Shown one piece after another: positions 11,931 through 22,266 of a stretch of DNA of 64,000 bases. Origin of the DNA: Xanthostigma xanthostigma (taxonomy: Eukaryota > Arthropoda > Insecta > Raphidioptera > Raphidiidae); assembly GCA_963575645.1 (NCBI GenBank), contig OY754469.1, positions 16,076,001-16,140,000 of the forward strand, written 5' to 3'. Each line of letters begins with the position of its first letter. Position 1 is the first letter of the stretch. The notes beneath the pieces were generated by a model, which saw nothing but the letters and a program-made list of their open reading frames with translations, was not told the DNA's origin and searched no databases. The translations under genes were made by a program, and so were the position numbers.

Positions 11931-12877
11931 ATGTTATTAAAACACTTTTGGCGCTCGATACTGTTCTATAAAATGAATTGCCTAAACATTGAGAATCACT
12001 GGTATGATCTAGTAAATAGACGAGCATTGTGCGTTGTAGGAATGGGGCGCCGGTGGGAGGTTTGGCCGTAGGCCAAATTATGCAAGAATTCCAATCAAGA
12101 TCCGACATAAATGCAAGGTTTACTTTGTTGACACTTTGAGTGTGTTTTTCTATACGTCTACTTTGAACTGCAAAACGTCTATCGTTCCTGAAAGTTTGTT
12201 AAGGTTAAATCAAAAGCATTGACTTTGAACAAGTCCTTACTTTGAGGTCAACTTCTATAGCTATTGTTGTTTGTTATTGTTTTTTTTTAATATAATTGAA
12301 TGTATTGATCACGTGACACTAAAAACAAATCAAGCGATACTAACTCAAATACGATTGAAGATACCAAAAAAATTATAAGAAGTGAAATAGTTGTAAATCT
12401 GGTTAAGCTCTGTAATTTTTGCTACAACCATTTTTTTACATCTTGAAAAAAAAAATTGGTATACAACGAGAATTTTAAGTATCTACGAATATTATTGTGG
12501 ACTAATATTAAACTTTAAACATTGTTCAATATATTACTGTAAAAACATCCTTGCACGGGGCCTACTGGTAGATATTATGTTGTTATAATATAACACTTTA
12601 AAACATTGTAAACAACACGTTGTTGTATGAATTTTGTTTATCCACATTTGCACAGGTCTTGTGGTTATGTATTTATTATGTTTACCCAAACAATTCTTAT
12701 ATATATCACCGATTAAACTCTACACCAGTGACGTGGATAAAGATTAAATATTATCTAGATATAAGTATAAATACGGGAAGGGAAAAAAGAGTCTAATACC
12801 GATTTGAATGTGTTAATTCTCACACGTTGTGATGAAACATGAATCGTCTCTTCGTTTTAACTAACTTTTAGTTGCTA
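11931..12877. other. No gene seen
   Basis: AT-rich with no recognised family. The overlapping openings at 11839-12108 run through repeat sequence and look non-coding. Confidence 0.4.
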
Positions 12878-13089
12878 TGTTCGAGATACAGAGGTCCAAT
12901 TTATTTTTTCGAGTTATTGAGGGTAAATATAATATGTACCGAAATGGCTTGTAGGGACTCACTGATTATTTAGACCTATAAAGAGTTGAGATTTCGAGTA
13001 GTGGAGGTTTTGGGGCTTGAAAGGAAGGGAACAAAACATTTTTTTCGAATTTTGTAGGTTTTTGACTTATCGAGGTTCTACTGTATTAA
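12878..13089. repeat. Tigger/pogo-like MITE remnant
   Basis: The right end reversed reads CAGTAGAACCTCGATAAGTC. The interior repeats variants of ACTCGAAATCTC and CTCAATAACTCG, a pattern common in Tigger/pogo-type non-autonomous elements. The left end (near GTTCGAGATACAGAGG) is only loosely matching and no TA duplication could be fixed. Confidence 0.4.
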
Positions 13090-13333
13090 ATATTTTTAAA
13101 TATACTCCGTTAAATATTTCAGCCCATTTATACAATATACTGCCTGCAGAATGCAGAAATTTAGCTTCCTGCACAAAATTTAAATCCAAAGTTGAAACAC
13201 TACTTGTTAATAACGCATTTTATTCACTTGACGAATTTTATTCTTATTTTAAATAATATTATGTATACCTAATCTGTGTAATTTTGACTAGTCAAATATA
13301 CTGTATATGTACAGTTCAATTGACAATAAAGTG
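13090..13333 (+). pseudogene. 3' end of a LINE reverse transcriptase
   Basis: The frame ending at 13256 reads LYNILPAECRNLASCTKFK, SKVETLLVNNAFYSLDEF and then a stop. This matches the C-terminal tail seen after the reverse-transcriptase domain of jockey/CR1-type LINEs: a loose LP-x-E motif, a conserved FK, then FYS-x-(D/N)-E(F/Y). The catalytic domain with its YxDD box is absent, as in a 5'-truncated retrocopy. It is followed by a short AT-rich 3' untranslated part ending near ATTGACAATAAAGTG. The upstream codons from 13017 belong to the abutting Tigger-like repeat and are chance. The exact clade cannot be assigned. Confidence 0.6.
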
Positions 13334-14081
13334 CATATTTATACTCATAGACCTACAATCTCTCTTCTTTATAATCATGATAGTTTGTTTATAGAAGTAG
13401 AGTTATATCACACTTTTTTGGATAAGTCAAATTATTTCTTACAAAAAGTTCATGAAACTTTGATAAAAATGCGACTAATGTGAGACGTTTAGCTAGCCAC
13501 GCTGCAAATAGCCTCAGTTACGAGTCTACGATACTCCAAAATAAACCGAAAATGTACAATATATTGACGTTTGCCAAACAAAATGCGCGCCGCACTTAAA
13601 ATGTTTCAGTGGCGCCACTGTCGCACCATGTTATTTAATAAGTTTTTTTAACGCTGAGCGTGTTTTTTTTTTAAGTCAGTTTGCGCACGCAAACAATTGA
13701 ATATTCGTGAGTGGACGATGACGTAATTCTCAATATTTGAATACGCGCGTGCGCGTGTGTGTGAGTGGTATCCACCCACATGTCATAAACTCACACATAT
13801 GCACGCGCAATGTGCGATACACGACCGCGACGGTTAATAAACTCTCGGGAAATTACTCGGAGCAAGGTTAAAAGTCGAAATCGTTGTGTGTTCGATTAAT
13901 GTATAAAAATAGATTTGCAAATTACTATATTAATTATGAGCACATAACACCCGAATCACTTTGTTTCTTTTCTTCAATGATAGAAATGCAACGAGAATTG
14001 AAATAAAAATTGCGTGGGTATCCATTAAATTACGAAAACTCACAGGATTAAATAAAAGTATATACCTACTATAAATTTATA
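13334..14081. other. No gene seen; CpG- and TG-rich patch
   Basis: The stretch 13560-13870 is richer in CpG than the surroundings, with a 22-base alternating purine-pyrimidine run at 13742-13763 and GCACGCGCAATGTGCG near 13802. It could be regulatory, but no initiator, exon or ORF is convincing. Confidence 0.4.
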
Positions 14082-14291
14082 TAATAGCGGTCCGGTTCGG
14101 CTTCGCATCGACTTGCGTTGCAAAATTGGTCTCCACGAAAAGCGCTTTTATTTAAACGCGATAATATATAACCTGTATCCATTCTGAAGGTCCATTCTAA
14201 ATATTGGTGAAAAAATTTTGAAATCGGAGGAGTAGTTTCGGAGATTGTCTCCTACATCCAAACTTACAAACTTTACTTCTTTATAATATAT
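14082..14291 (-). repeat. Lepidopteran SINE-like repeat, related to 45908-46160
   Basis: Shares TTGCAAAATTGGTCTCCACG, AAATATTGGTGAAAAAA and GAGTAGTTTCGGAGATT with 45908-46160, and ends in the common TTTATAATAT tail. Confidence 0.6.
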
Positions 14292-14668
14292 CGGCCCGTC
14301 CCGTTTCACCCGGGTCTATAGATATAAATCTGCAAAATGTATTTCGTTTGTGGCCCGGCGTCTGACCTAATAGCTTTGAGCAAATTGCAAATTCTTACGG
14401 TTGCGCTCTTTGGTACTAAACAGTGTTTGTTTTCTGAACTATTAGTTCAGAAGCATAAAAACAAAACTTCTGATAGAATAGATGTCGTTACGTCTTACTA
14501 AAAAAGGTTTTTTGAGAAAATACCGTAATTTTGTACAAAAAATATTTAATAAAAACCACCTATAGCGTAAGTTGCACCAAGAGACACTTTTATTAAAATC
14601 TGTTCAGTGGTTTCGGAGATTAGCGCGGCCAAAATTGTGACACGGGAATTTTATATATATAGATTATG
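14292..14668 (-). repeat. Lepidopteran SINE-like repeat, reverse copy
   Basis: Starts at GGCCCGTCCCGTTTCACCC and ends in GACACGGGAATTTTATATAT, the reverse of the TATAAAATTCTCGTGTCAC start typical of this family. Related copies are at 28997-29410 and 47552-47790. The interior CTAATAGCTTTGAGCAAATT motif is present once. Confidence 0.65.
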
Positions 14669-15818
14669 TTGGCAGCGGTTTTAAAAATTTTTTAACGAAA
14701 GATTTGTCATTCATGCGCTATTAAAATCCATTCATCTCGACTAAAAACGGTTGCAACGATTAGATTACCACTCGTGAAACGACTTTTCTTATGAGTTTAA
14801 TAAAATTGAAGTAAAAGATTAATAAAATGCCTTATAAAATTTAATTTAAAAAAATGAAATGTTTTCACCAACTGTAAAACGAGATTATTAACAATCAAAA
14901 CGTGCATAATTAACATATACTGGAGGTATACCACGTATATAGAAAACGAGTACCTACATTCCAAAATATCTCGAAAACGATACTTTTCTTATATTAAAAA
15001 CTAATGCATTGTATAAATTCAAAAATTATAAATTTACCGATTTGTTAAAAAATATAGATTTTTAAAATAAGTTTTGTTGTACTTGCAATTATTGTAATTG
15101 TCAATATTAAAGCTTAGATGTGTTGGGTACAGTCTCTTACAAAAATGCATGGTGAATCTCTAACTATTGGTACGCTGTACTTTTGTCTACGACTGTCGCG
15201 AGTTAACGTACCTAACATATTATCATTGAAAAACATTATAGATACCTGCGTAAGTGTGGCAATATTCGATAATAAATTAATAATTATCAGTCTGTTATAT
15301 TTTATCGATAAAAGTGTGAATTACCTAGTTGTTTATGTTGATATTAATTTATCGCTATTTGAAAAACAAATAATTTAGTCAGACACGAAACCTGTCTTGA
15401 TTTCCTCAAATTTGTTATCAATGAAAGTATAATATTTGCTTATAAATTTAAATTTGTTAGAGCTGTTTAGTGTTTATTCAATTTAAAAAAAATAAGACCA
15501 CCAAAGTATAGTGTTTATTTTTGTAGAAAACTTATTTTTCTAACATTTTAACTCTTAAATGATTTTGTTTTTTCTTTGAGGTTTCCGTCAAAGCCGACAT
15601 CAACACGGGTAAAAGCTAGTTAAGAATTATTTATAACAACAACTTTGCCCCTGCAGTGTAACGCCTGGTACAAAAAGTTTATAAATTTACAATCTGTTTA
15701 TATTTTAAAGGCATAGGTACTAAAATGCAAAATTTTATTGTGTTAATTTTGCATGGAAAAATAATAGTCAATAAAAAAGTGTTATTCAATAATCAATGGT
15801 TTAACTTTCGAATCATTC
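14669..15818. other. No gene seen
   Basis: AT-rich. The opening at 15118-15378 has no recognisable domain or start context. Confidence 0.4.
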
Positions 15819-15826
15819 GTCTATAC

Positions 15827-16039
15827 CAGATTTAGTTAGGTTTAATCTCAAATCTCTTCGGTTAACGATGTCCAGTTTGTTTGTTAATTTGTTTTTTTTT
15901 TTTTTTTGTTAGAAGATTCACTATCGTTAATCCCCATTTTCATTTCATGGACCCCCAACTTTTTTCCGTTGACATGGACTCCTTGCAATTTGTCGTCGAC
16001 CTCTGGGGGTCGATATATAGATCACTTTGGGAATCACTG
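15827..16039 (-). mobile_element. hAT-type MITE, family A, internally deleted copy
   Basis: 213-bp element in reverse orientation ending CACTTTGGGAATCACTG, with a perfect 8-bp duplication GTCTATAC at 15819-15826 and 16040-16047. Its left end CAGATTTAGTTAGG is homologous to an interior part of the 17344 copy, so an internal deletion seems to have created a new functional end. Confidence 0.8.
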
Positions 16040-16121
16040 GTCTATACTCAGTTGCAATATGATCTTATGAAGTACAGATACCTAGTCTATTTATAGATGC
16101 TAGGTTCATCGCTTGGAATTT

Positions 16122-16640
16122 TTTTGAAGTAAAACTTCTTTACGCACACTTGACTTAGGGAGTAAGCTGGTGAATGCGTGACAAGAGATTTACGGAAGTG
16201 TGATCGGGCGAGGCGAACGGAAGTTAAGAGGGAGATATAAGTTAATGAAGATAGAAAGAGGATGACACATACTTTACTTGCCAGTGGCGCACTCGGGTGA
16301 CAAAAAAGTTTTGTTAACCTACTTTAAATTATATTATATCATAAAGATTTACGCTGAAAATCCAATGAGAGCTAAGTAATTTCAATGTATTATTTTTATT
16401 TTATTATCTTTGTTTATATTTCTTTCTTCTTACATTAGACTATGTTCATTTCGTTCTTGAACAATTTTTAAATTAATATTTTGTTCAATACATTAAATAT
16501 TCTACGTTTAAAGTGAATAAAATTGTAAATTCATTTTAAAGTTCATATTTTGTGAATTTTCGGGTGAATAATAACAAATTATGGCAGGAAGAAGTTTATT
16601 TCAGTCGTGTGGTCTAAAGCACACTCGTTTTTTTTTTTTT
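16122..16640 (+). mobile_element. Repeat family G, copy B
   Basis: Starts TTGAAGTAAAACTTCTTTAC and ends CTTCAGTCGTGTGG, CACACTCG and a T-run. It lacks the TTAA MITE of copy A and so gives the empty site CTACGTTTAAAGTG near 16502-16515. No ORF. Confidence 0.65.
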
Positions 16641-17335
16641 TAATTGAGGACGCGGGTGAAATTGTCGCGTGGTATATTGACTTATCGAAACAAATAATAA
16701 AGTGTAGCTATAAACTTAAATGCTAACCATAATATAGTAGTGAAAGTAGTATCATGAATATAATGATCATTGCACAATGGCCGCCGCGCTGGTTTAACTA
16801 TGATCACAGCACCCGCGGCCTGCGGTAACTTGGACAACAATGGATAACCTACTTGCACTGGACATGATCAGAATTTTATTGAATGCTGTATGGATATTGG
16901 ATGCTAACTTTTAAAGATTTCCTTGCACCGACTTTCACTTAATTGTTTGGACGCATTTAAAAAACTTGAAGAATTTGTGCATTGTTGAACTATTTTGTTT
17001 TTGCATTCTGATAATTATGAATAAAAAAATGTTCAAATATAGAGTGCAGAAGAACGAATCGCATCGAATCAGATGTGCGCGGGTTTTGATTCAGTATTTT
17101 AAATTCTTGTTTGCATTTAAGACAAAAAGGATATAAGAAAGAAAAAGTTGCTTTACATTATTTGTTTACGAATGTGATATAAATGTGCACTTGTCAAAAT
17201 TATCAAATTCTAACATGTGGGACGATCCTGCTGTACTAGCTCGTATCAAAAACATTGTTTACTAACAATAAATATCATCAGTATCACTGTCCATATTTTA
17301 CACTTATACAAATTATAAGCACAAAACATGGCTTC
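16641..17335. other. No gene seen; small GC-rich patch
   Basis: At about 16773-16835 a short GC-rich stretch contains ATGGCCGCCGCG, but the frame stops after seven codons. Confidence 0.4.
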
Positions 17336-17343
17336 GTTTAAGA

Positions 17344-17877
17344 CAGTGATTCCCAAAGTGGTCTATATCGACCTCCAGGGGTCGACGACAACTTGCAAGG
17401 GGTCCATGTCAGGGGGAAAAAAATTGGGGGTCCATGAAATGAAAATGGGGGTCAACGATAGAAAATCTCCTAACAAAAAAAGAAACAAACTGGACATCGT
17501 TATCCGAAGAGATTTAAGATTAAATCTAACTAAATAGATGCAAAATGTTGAAAATTTATTATTAAAGCATCGGGTTCATCCCTCACACTAAAAGCATTTA
17601 TTTTTTTCTTAGTTATTTTATGTAACAGAAATTAAATTTTAATTTGGTTCGCTTTAATTTAAATCTAATTAATAAATGTATAAAACTAAACATTTCACAC
17701 TACATTTCACTACCGTTATAAAAAATCGTTCAAAGTGATTAGCACTATATCGGTTGTCAAAAATAAATTTGAAATTAATGAATTTGCAAAAAAACAATAT
17801 CAGATAAGCAGGGGGTCTACCCAAAACCGAAAAACATGGCAAGTGGTCTACGAGACAAAAAAGTTTGGGAACCTCTG
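17344..17877 (+). mobile_element. hAT-type MITE, family A, longest copy
   Basis: 534 bp from CAGTGATTCCCAAAGTGG to TTTGGGAACCTCTG, with near-perfect 8-bp duplications GTTTAAGA (17336-17343) and GTTTAAGG (17878-17885). The terminal inverted repeat is roughly CAGNGNTTCCCAAA. The 17328-17537 opening is inside it and is not a gene. Confidence 0.8.
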
Positions 17878-18012
17878 GTTTAAGGAGAGAAAATAAGGCG
17901 GAAACATAATAATAAATACTTACAACAGTGTTTCAAAATCGATAACATTTATAAACCGTGCAAAATTATCTTAATAGCCTATTACAGTCGTTTTGCAAAT
18001 TATTTATGTAAT

Positions 18013-19206
18013 ACTAGCTGCTACCCGCGGCTGCGCACGTGATTGAGATGAAACGGGACAGCGACAACAGTAGTGGAGCCCGACCACTTTAAAAAACCAT
18101 GTTTATACACTTTGATGTTTTCGACAGCAGTTTTTGCGTGTTATACAGCGTGTCCCATTTTAATGTCCCACCCCGGATAACTTTTGTCAGTGACCTTGAA
18201 TGAAAAATTGTTTGGTACAAAAGTTGTACAACTTGGAGGGGGACATTCGATGGCACTAATACTTTTGACCTTGGGTATAAGGTTCAAGGTCATTCAAGGT
18301 CAACTTTGTTTTTTTTAATGGAACGTCCTATTTTTGACATCGGCAATCGATTGCGCGTGAAAAAATATGAGACTTTTGTCTGAAACTTTTTTCGAGAACG
18401 GGCAAAACTCTGTGCGTCTGTTAGTCTGTTAGTCGGTTATTCGGTTAGTCTGTGAACACTATACAGGTCAAACGGATGAACGGATTGAAACAAAATTTTG
18501 GGAGGATGTTTGGTATGCAAATATGAAAAGCCCTATTGTTTTTGAAGAAAATCTCACCATTCTCGAGTTGAAAATTCAAAAATTTTCAATTTTGAAGGCT
18601 AAATTAATTGAGAAAATTTGCCCGTTCTCGAAAAAAGTTTCAGACAAAAGTCTCACATTTTTTCACGCGCAATCGATTGCCGATGTCAAAAATAGGACGT
18701 TCCATTAAAAAAAACAAAGTTGACCTTGAATGACCTTGAACCTTATACCCAAGGTCAAAAGTATTAGTGCCGTCGAATGTCCCCCTCCAAGTTGTACAAC
18801 TTTTGTACCAAACAATTTTTCATTCAAGGTCACTGACAAAAGTTATCCAGGGTGGGACATTAAAATGGGACAGGCTGTATAATATATATTACGTGTACAT
18901 TTTAAAGTCATCCCGTATTTTACCGTCGTGAGGGAGGATTTTGCAGGAACGCTGAAATACGAAATCCTTTTTTTCTTACCAAAAGCCTAAATATGAATTT
19001 TCATATCCCTAACTTGAAAAATGATGGACTCCCCATATACACTTTCATTCCTTATTTCACTCCCTTTAGGTTTTTTTAGACAAAAGGTACCGTATGTGCT
19101 TCCTCGGGATGCAATCTATCTTCTAGCCAAATTTTATCGAAATCTGCTCAGCGGTTTACGCGTTAAAACGTAAACTCACATTCAAATTTATAACCTATCA
19201 GTTAGG
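18013..19206 (-). repeat. SINE-like repeat (reverse) split by a fold-back element
   Basis: The left part starts ACTAGCTGCTACCCGCGGCT and the right part contains CTCGGGATGCAATCTATCTT and CGGTTTACGCGTTAAAACG. Together they correspond in reverse to the uninterrupted copy at 36252-36751. The fold-back at 18141-18882 interrupts it between TTTTTGCGTG and ATATATTACGTG. Confidence 0.65.
18141..18882. mobile_element. Long fold-back element with 266-bp arms
   Basis: Left arm 18141-18406 and right arm 18617-18882 are nearly perfect inverted repeats, starting TTATACAGCGTGTCCCATTT and ending in the reverse counterpart. The 210-bp spacer contains ACAGGTCAAACGGATGAACG and GGATGTTTGGTATGCAAATA, which recur at 48880-48990. 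Insertion into the SINE-like repeat is shown by comparison with 36600-36630, with TA or TATA as the likely target. The ORF at 18523-18708 spans the spacer-arm junction and is not a gene. Confidence 0.75.
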
Positions 19207-19735
19207 ATAGCAAAGGTGTCGCAAAAATGGGGATTATGAAAAAGATGGAAACAATACAAAACTTTGTAAATATTTTTTGTCGCCTTTCAAATGTAACACC
19301 CGGCTTGACTGTAATTATTATGCAAGTAGACATGGCATGATATTACTGCAAGATCAGATAAAACGCCTATAAGACGTGTTAATTTGTTGATATACAATGC
19401 GTGGGTCGATATGGCATATAAAAAAAAGTTATCCGGTACCTTGTACTTGGCGCGTTTAAGGTAATCTATCAGATGACTAAACATAGAGAAGTAATTGATA
19501 GCAGAAGGTCTAGAAATCTGCTTGAGTCAACAACGAAAAAGATTTTCAGACACTAGATTTTGATTTCCAGGACCAGTAAAAATACTGTAAATTGCATGTT
19601 CTTTAAATTTTTGAAAGCATTTTTTGTTATCGTCAAGAATTTTTTCTAGTTGGAAAAATGTGCATGACAATGATTTACTTTTTCACAGAGTAAAAAATGG
19701 TAGCATATTTTAGAGATAAAAGTTAAAAAAATTGG
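19207..19735. other. No gene seen
   Basis: No recognised feature; short openings on the minus strand look random. Confidence 0.4.
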
Positions 19736-20056
19736 CAGTCATTGAGGACTGCCGACAGAAGTAAAAGCTTGAAACTATGAAATAACAGTGGTTAACATAG
19801 TCAATTTAACTTCACTACATATTATTGAGCAAAGTCCTCCCGCCGCATCTGTCTGTCTGAACGCGATAAACTCAAGAACTACCGAACGGATTTTCATACG
19901 GTTTTCACCAATGGACGGAATGATTCAAGAGAAATATTTATGCGTATTATTCATTTATGTTTTGTGTAAATTGGTTGAAATATGACGATGATTGTTGAAG
20001 ATGTCGGAAAAAATCAAGCCAACTGGAAGTAAACGGTAAATTTTATCTAAAAATAA
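19736..20056 (+). repeat. Lepidopteran non-LTR-derived repeat fragment
   Basis: CGCATCTGTCTGTCTGAACG and CGATAAACTCAAGAACTACC, followed by CGGTTTTCACCAATGGA, is a block familiar from lepidopteran genomes. The start (GGACTGCCGACAGAAGT) is shared with 59195-59240. Confidence 0.55.
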
Positions 20057-20304
20057 GTCAGACAAAAGTTGTAGATCGTGAAATTGTCTGAAAGAATTGT
20101 TCTTATACTTTTTTTTACTACGAATCACCATTCTTTTGATTTCATACATCGAAAATACTAATTTTAAAGTTATTTTTGATAAATACGTACAGTATACGTA
20201 CATAGACATTTTGTCCCATATTTCAGGAATAGTGATTCGCAGGAAAAAAAATATAACAACAGTTTTTGTAGACAATTGCATGATCTATACAATTTTGGTC
20301 TGAC
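20057..20304. repeat. Imperfect inverted repeat, arms about 80 bp
   Basis: The left arm from GTCAGACAAAAGTTGTAGAT to ACGAATCACCATTC pairs with the right arm ending in ATTTTGGTCTGAC, with scattered mismatches and small indels. The two ORFs called here on opposite strands are shadows of this palindrome. Confidence 0.6.
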
Positions 20305-20311
20305 CTATTTT

Positions 20312-21076
20312 TAAACGCTTTATATTAGTTTGGGTTGTAACTATGTATGTAACTAACTATGTATGTATGTCCGTAACGGAATCTTTGAGCATAATTTTCA
20401 CCAATTTCCCGAAGTCTGATTAATTTGAAACTTTGCATACGTATCAAGGACCGATGACAATGCAATAATTTGATAACAGTTTCCCATTATCCTTATTAGG
20501 ACCCCCAGGATTAATAAATTCTTTTAAATCTTTGAGCATAATTTTCACCAATTTCCCGAAGTCTGATTAATTTGAAACTTTGCATACGTATCAAGGACCG
20601 ATGACAATGCAATAATTTGATAACAGTTTCCCATTATCCTTATTAGGACCCCCAGGATTAATAAATTCTTTTATAGATCCTCTGTAGTAAACGCTTTATT
20701 TTCACCAATTTCCCGAAGTCTGATTAATTTGAAACTTTGCATACGTATCAAGGACCGATGACAATGCAATAATTTGATAACAGTTTCCCATTATCCTTAT
20801 TAGGACCCCCAGGATTAATACATTCTTTTATAGATCCTCAAACTAAAAAGTGAAAAATAAAATATAGTTTAAAAAAAACTAAAAAACACGCTTTATATCG
20901 GACTAAAAAGTAAAAAATAATTGTTTTAAAATAAGCTTAAAAAGCGTTGGGCGCTCGATGTACGAAAATGTGGAACAAAGCGCCCCACGCTTTTTAAGCT
21001 TATTTTAAAACAATTATTTTTTACTTTTTAGTCCGATATAAAGCGTGTTTTTTAGTTTTTTTTAAACTATATTTTT
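20312..21076 (+). mobile_element. Fold-back element H, copy 1, with triplicated flank
   Basis: Starts ACGCTTTATATTAGTTTGGG. A unit beginning ATCTTTGAGCATAATTTTCA and ending near AGGATTAATAAATTCTTTTA occurs three times: from 20381, from 20528 (147-bp period) and from about 20698. This is followed by a hairpin with 95-bp arms, 20861-20955 and 20979-21073, and a 23-base loop. The second copy at 46158-46609 has one unit on the opposite side. The sequence is non-coding and its mobilising enzyme is unknown. Confidence 0.7.
20861..21073. repeat. 213-bp hairpin of element H
   Basis: Two 95-bp arms match perfectly by eye except for one position next to the loop end (GCGTTGGGCGCT against AGCGCCCCACGC). 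The loop is CGATGTACGAAAATGTGG plus five bases. It appears identical to 46172-46384, including the mismatch and the loop orientation. Confidence 0.8.
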
Positions 21077-21742
21077 TAGATAACATTTACCGTTTACGAG
21101 AAAAGTGCAAAAAACCGATACTTTTGACCTTGAATAAATTTTGAAACAGATGTAGGATCAGTGGGAACTTTTGATATTTTATTTGTAATAGTGTACTTAA
21201 GACCTGTACCAATTTTCAGCTCGATGCGAATTATTGTAAATTGAAATGCTAATTTTAACCGGACTATATGTATAGAAGTTTTCACTTCAATACGTTCCAA
21301 AAGACAGAAAACGAATATTTATTTCTGAATATTATGTTATAAATTATTTATCAAGTAACCTCAATTATTTTTTTTACGACGATAGTTGATAGAAGACCTT
21401 TAATATGGACACAAGTGTGCGTGGGAACGCATTAATGTCCTGCGGATCTCTATTGTGTATCGGGGCCTGGTTTCACCAATAAGGAGATACGGCACGCATT
21501 AGTCTACCTGATCGATAACCTCTCAGTACAGGGCAAAAAGCACTAAACTTGCCGATTCTCCACAAAGTTTCGTTGTCCTGCAGGAGCGTTTTGTTTCCCT
21601 GTTTTAAATATCTAATAGTTTTGAATAAAACATTGCATCTCTTTTGCTTCAAGAGCCATCTGGTGACACGAATACTCTTTCACAAGACTCCTGGTTCAAG
21701 GCCATAAAATTTCTGTATAATACGTGTTTTAAACGTTGCATT
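21077..21742. other. No gene seen
   Basis: AT-rich to about 21400, then moderately GC-balanced to 21700, without coding potential. TAGAAGTTTTCACTTCAATA at about 21273 recurs near 59811. Confidence 0.4.
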
Positions 21743-22266
21743 GCTAAAGGACCCCGCACAAACCTTATGGGATTTGGTTCTCGGTTAAATTATTGAAAAA
21801 TGGTTTGATTTTATATAGTTTAAAGGTTACTAAGAAAAAGTGTCCATAGGCGCATAACCTAAAAGCCAATAGATTTTTAGATACAGATATGTTTAGCGAG
21901 ATTTTAGATATACGGATATCCATTGAATTCACAATCTTAAAAAATCCTAAGCTCTAGAAATATGTTTTCGAGTGCGCTGAATCAGAATATGACTATTCAG
22001 GGTGACACCTTCCAACATTACCTAGTTTTCGACTATTTTTCTATTTCTAAAAGAAAGCACAAAAGTTGAACATGTTTGTGAATTCAATGGATATCCCTAT
22101 TTCTAAAATCTTGCTAAACATGTCTGTAGTTAAAAATCTATTGGTTCTTAGGCTATGCTCCCATGGACACATTATAATTAGTGACCTTTAAACTATAAAA
22201 TAACACTATTTTCGATTAATTTAACCGAGAACCAAATCCCATAAGGTTTGTGCGGGGTTCTTTAGC
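21743..22266. mobile_element. Fold-back element with about 180-bp arms
   Basis: The left end GCTAAAGGACCCCGCACAAA pairs with the right end GTGCGGGGTTCTTTAGC. Pairing continues through ATCCCATAAGGTTTG and TTAACCGAGAACC, then more loosely through the AATAGATTTTTA block and GGATATCCATTGAATTCACA. No ORF. The terminal bases suggest a DNA transposon, but a target duplication is not obvious. Confidence 0.65.

Noticed and set aside
20097-20303. Overlapping ORFs on opposite strands
   Set aside because: They are mirror readings of an imperfect palindrome.
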